From a candidate division NC10 bacterium CSP1-5 (GTDB lineage: Bacteria; Methylomirabilota; Methylomirabilia; Methylomirabilales; CSP1-5), in the NCBI GenBank assembly GCA_001443495.1, contig LDXR01000017.1:3087-67086 (forward strand): 64,000 nucleotides of DNA, read 5' to 3'. Positions 63,289 to 64,000 of the stretch are shown here, one piece after another (positions within the stretch are counted from its first letter, which is position 1; the number at the start of each line of letters is the position of its first letter). Below the pieces are notes generated by a model that ran no database searches, was not told the DNA's origin, and saw nothing but the letters and a program-made list of their open reading frames with translations. Made by a program: the position numbers and the translations under genes.

Positions 63289-64000
63289 CTACTTGAGCCA
63301 GCCGGCCTTGGTCATGACGTCCTTATGCAGTTCGTTGTATCCGTCCAGCCACTTGGCGAATTCAGGTCCCGTCATAAAGGTCGGGGAGAGGACGTTCTTG
63401 CCCAGGAATTCCTGGAACTCCTTCAGCTCGAAGACCTTCTTCATCAGGCCCGTGTAGTACTCCTGGGCCTCTTTGGGCATCTTGGGGGGACCGAAGATCC
63501 CGCGGATCATCTCGTAGGTGATGGGGTAGCCCAGCTCCTTCATCGTAGGCATGTCCTTGTAGGGCGTGCCCGCATGCCGATTCTCGGCGAAGGTGGAGAG
63601 GGGCTTGAGCTTGTCTGGGTAGTGGGGGAGGCCTTCGCTCGGGTTATTGACGGTCGCGTCGACGTGTTTCCCGACGAGGTTGGCCGCCACGGTCCCGCCC
63701 CCCTTGAAGGGGACGTACGCAATCGGCTTGCATGCTGCCCGCTGTTCGAAGAAGGCGAAGATCAGCTCATCCTCCTGCTTGGTCCCCGTGCCTGCCACCT
63801 TGAGGCCCCGCTTCTTGCACTCGGCCACGACGTCCGCCACCGACTTCCACGGGGAATCGTTGTTCACCCAGAACCAGAAGTTGTCGAGGGCGAGGAGGGA
63901 GATCGGCGTGAAGGTCTTGTAGTTGAAGGGCAGCTTCTGGATGAGAGGGGTCATGATGAAGCTCGAAAGAGTGATCATGATGGTGTGGGCATCCCCCTCT
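63289..64000 (-). CDS. tctC: Tripartite tricarboxylate transporter substrate-binding protein TctC (N-terminus outside window)
   Basis: About 237 residues of a periplasmic binding protein; the 5' end and signal peptide are beyond the window edge. The visible start, GDAHTIMITLSSF, is from the first lobe. PISLLALDNFWFWVNNDSPW and VPFKGGGTVAANLVGKHVDA (which contacts the ligand) are typical, as is the C-terminal half with PTMKELGYPITYEM and GIFGPPKMPKEAQEYY. Its very abundant family captures carboxylates for TctAB. The frame is open to the last base. Confidence 0.94.
   Translation of the reverse strand, partial: EGDAHTIMITLSSFIMTPLIQKLPFNYKTFTPISLLALDNFWFWVNNDSPWKSVADVVAECKKRGLKVAGTGTKQEDELIFAFFEQRAACKPIAYVPFKGGGTVAANLVGKHVDATVNNPSEGLPHYPDKLKPLSTFAENRHAGTPYKDMPTMKELGYPITYEMIRGIFGPPKMPKEAQEYYTGLMKKVFELKEFQEFLGKNVLSPTFMTGPEFAKWLDGYNELHKDVMTKAGWLK

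Overview
The window is a GC-rich chromosomal segment from a Gram-negative bacterium. It carries outer-membrane (bamA, skp), lipid A/Kdo/heptose (lpxA, lpxI, lpxB, waaA, lpxK, waaF, gmhB) and lipoprotein-trafficking (lnt, lolC, lolD) genes. The gene order lnt-prfB-lysS-lolCD-bamA-skp-fabZ-lpxA-lpxI-oxidoreductase-lpxB-waaA-lpxK recalls deltaproteobacterial clusters. Together with a tripartite tricarboxylate transporter and a membrane pyrophosphatase, it would also fit Methylomirabilota (NC10/Rokubacteria). The taxonomic guess is inference from gene content only.

Layout. 1-14.4 kb holds housekeeping genes: argS (3' part), a class I/II aminotransferase, purF, hppA, fumC, ilvE (opposite strand), a response regulator, valS and a frameshifted coaX. 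14.4-18.1 kb is an accessory island: two unknown genes behind an operator-like array, a REP-associated transposase with its REP hairpins, an ADP-ribosylglycohydrolase ending in an attC-like palindrome, and a small anchored protein. 18.1-34.2 kb is translation and envelope biogenesis: rplM-rpsI, argC-argJ, rpsB-tsf-pyrH-frr-cdsA-lnt-prfB (with a programmed frameshift)-lysS-lolC-lolD and clpC. 34.2-47.3 kb is the outer-membrane and LPS cluster, bamA to gmhB, plus a Memo-family gene. 47.4-64 kb is a looser accessory region: a DedA protein, a basic small protein, a nitroreductase-like protein, a patatin, a low-molecular-weight phosphatase, a HEAGH membrane protein, a Vgb-like propeller, a CysQ-like phosphatase, a TerC plus metal-ABC cluster without ATPase, an exported acetamidase/formamidase-like protein, a gamma-glutamyltransferase, a cupin, and a tctCBA transporter running off the right edge.

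The most unusual signal is not a gene. At least seven gene junctions carry arrays of degenerate 7-bp repeats held in strict 7-bp phase. Most are arranged as two inverted arms around a 20-33 nt purine-rich spacer. The heptad sequence differs between loci (CGGTCAT, RGCNGTC, TGAACCN and GTCCGAT types). The arrays run into coding sequence and supply start codons (argJ, the Gfo/Idh gene) and C-terminal codons or stops (tsf, the DUF374 acyltransferase). I know of no named family that matches them.

Other notable points are a probable 1-nt deletion in coaX, a near-consensus sigma-54 site before the response regulator, the absence of uppS, lpxD and msbA from clusters where they often sit, and a 59-codon remnant of a cytidylate-kinase-like gene.
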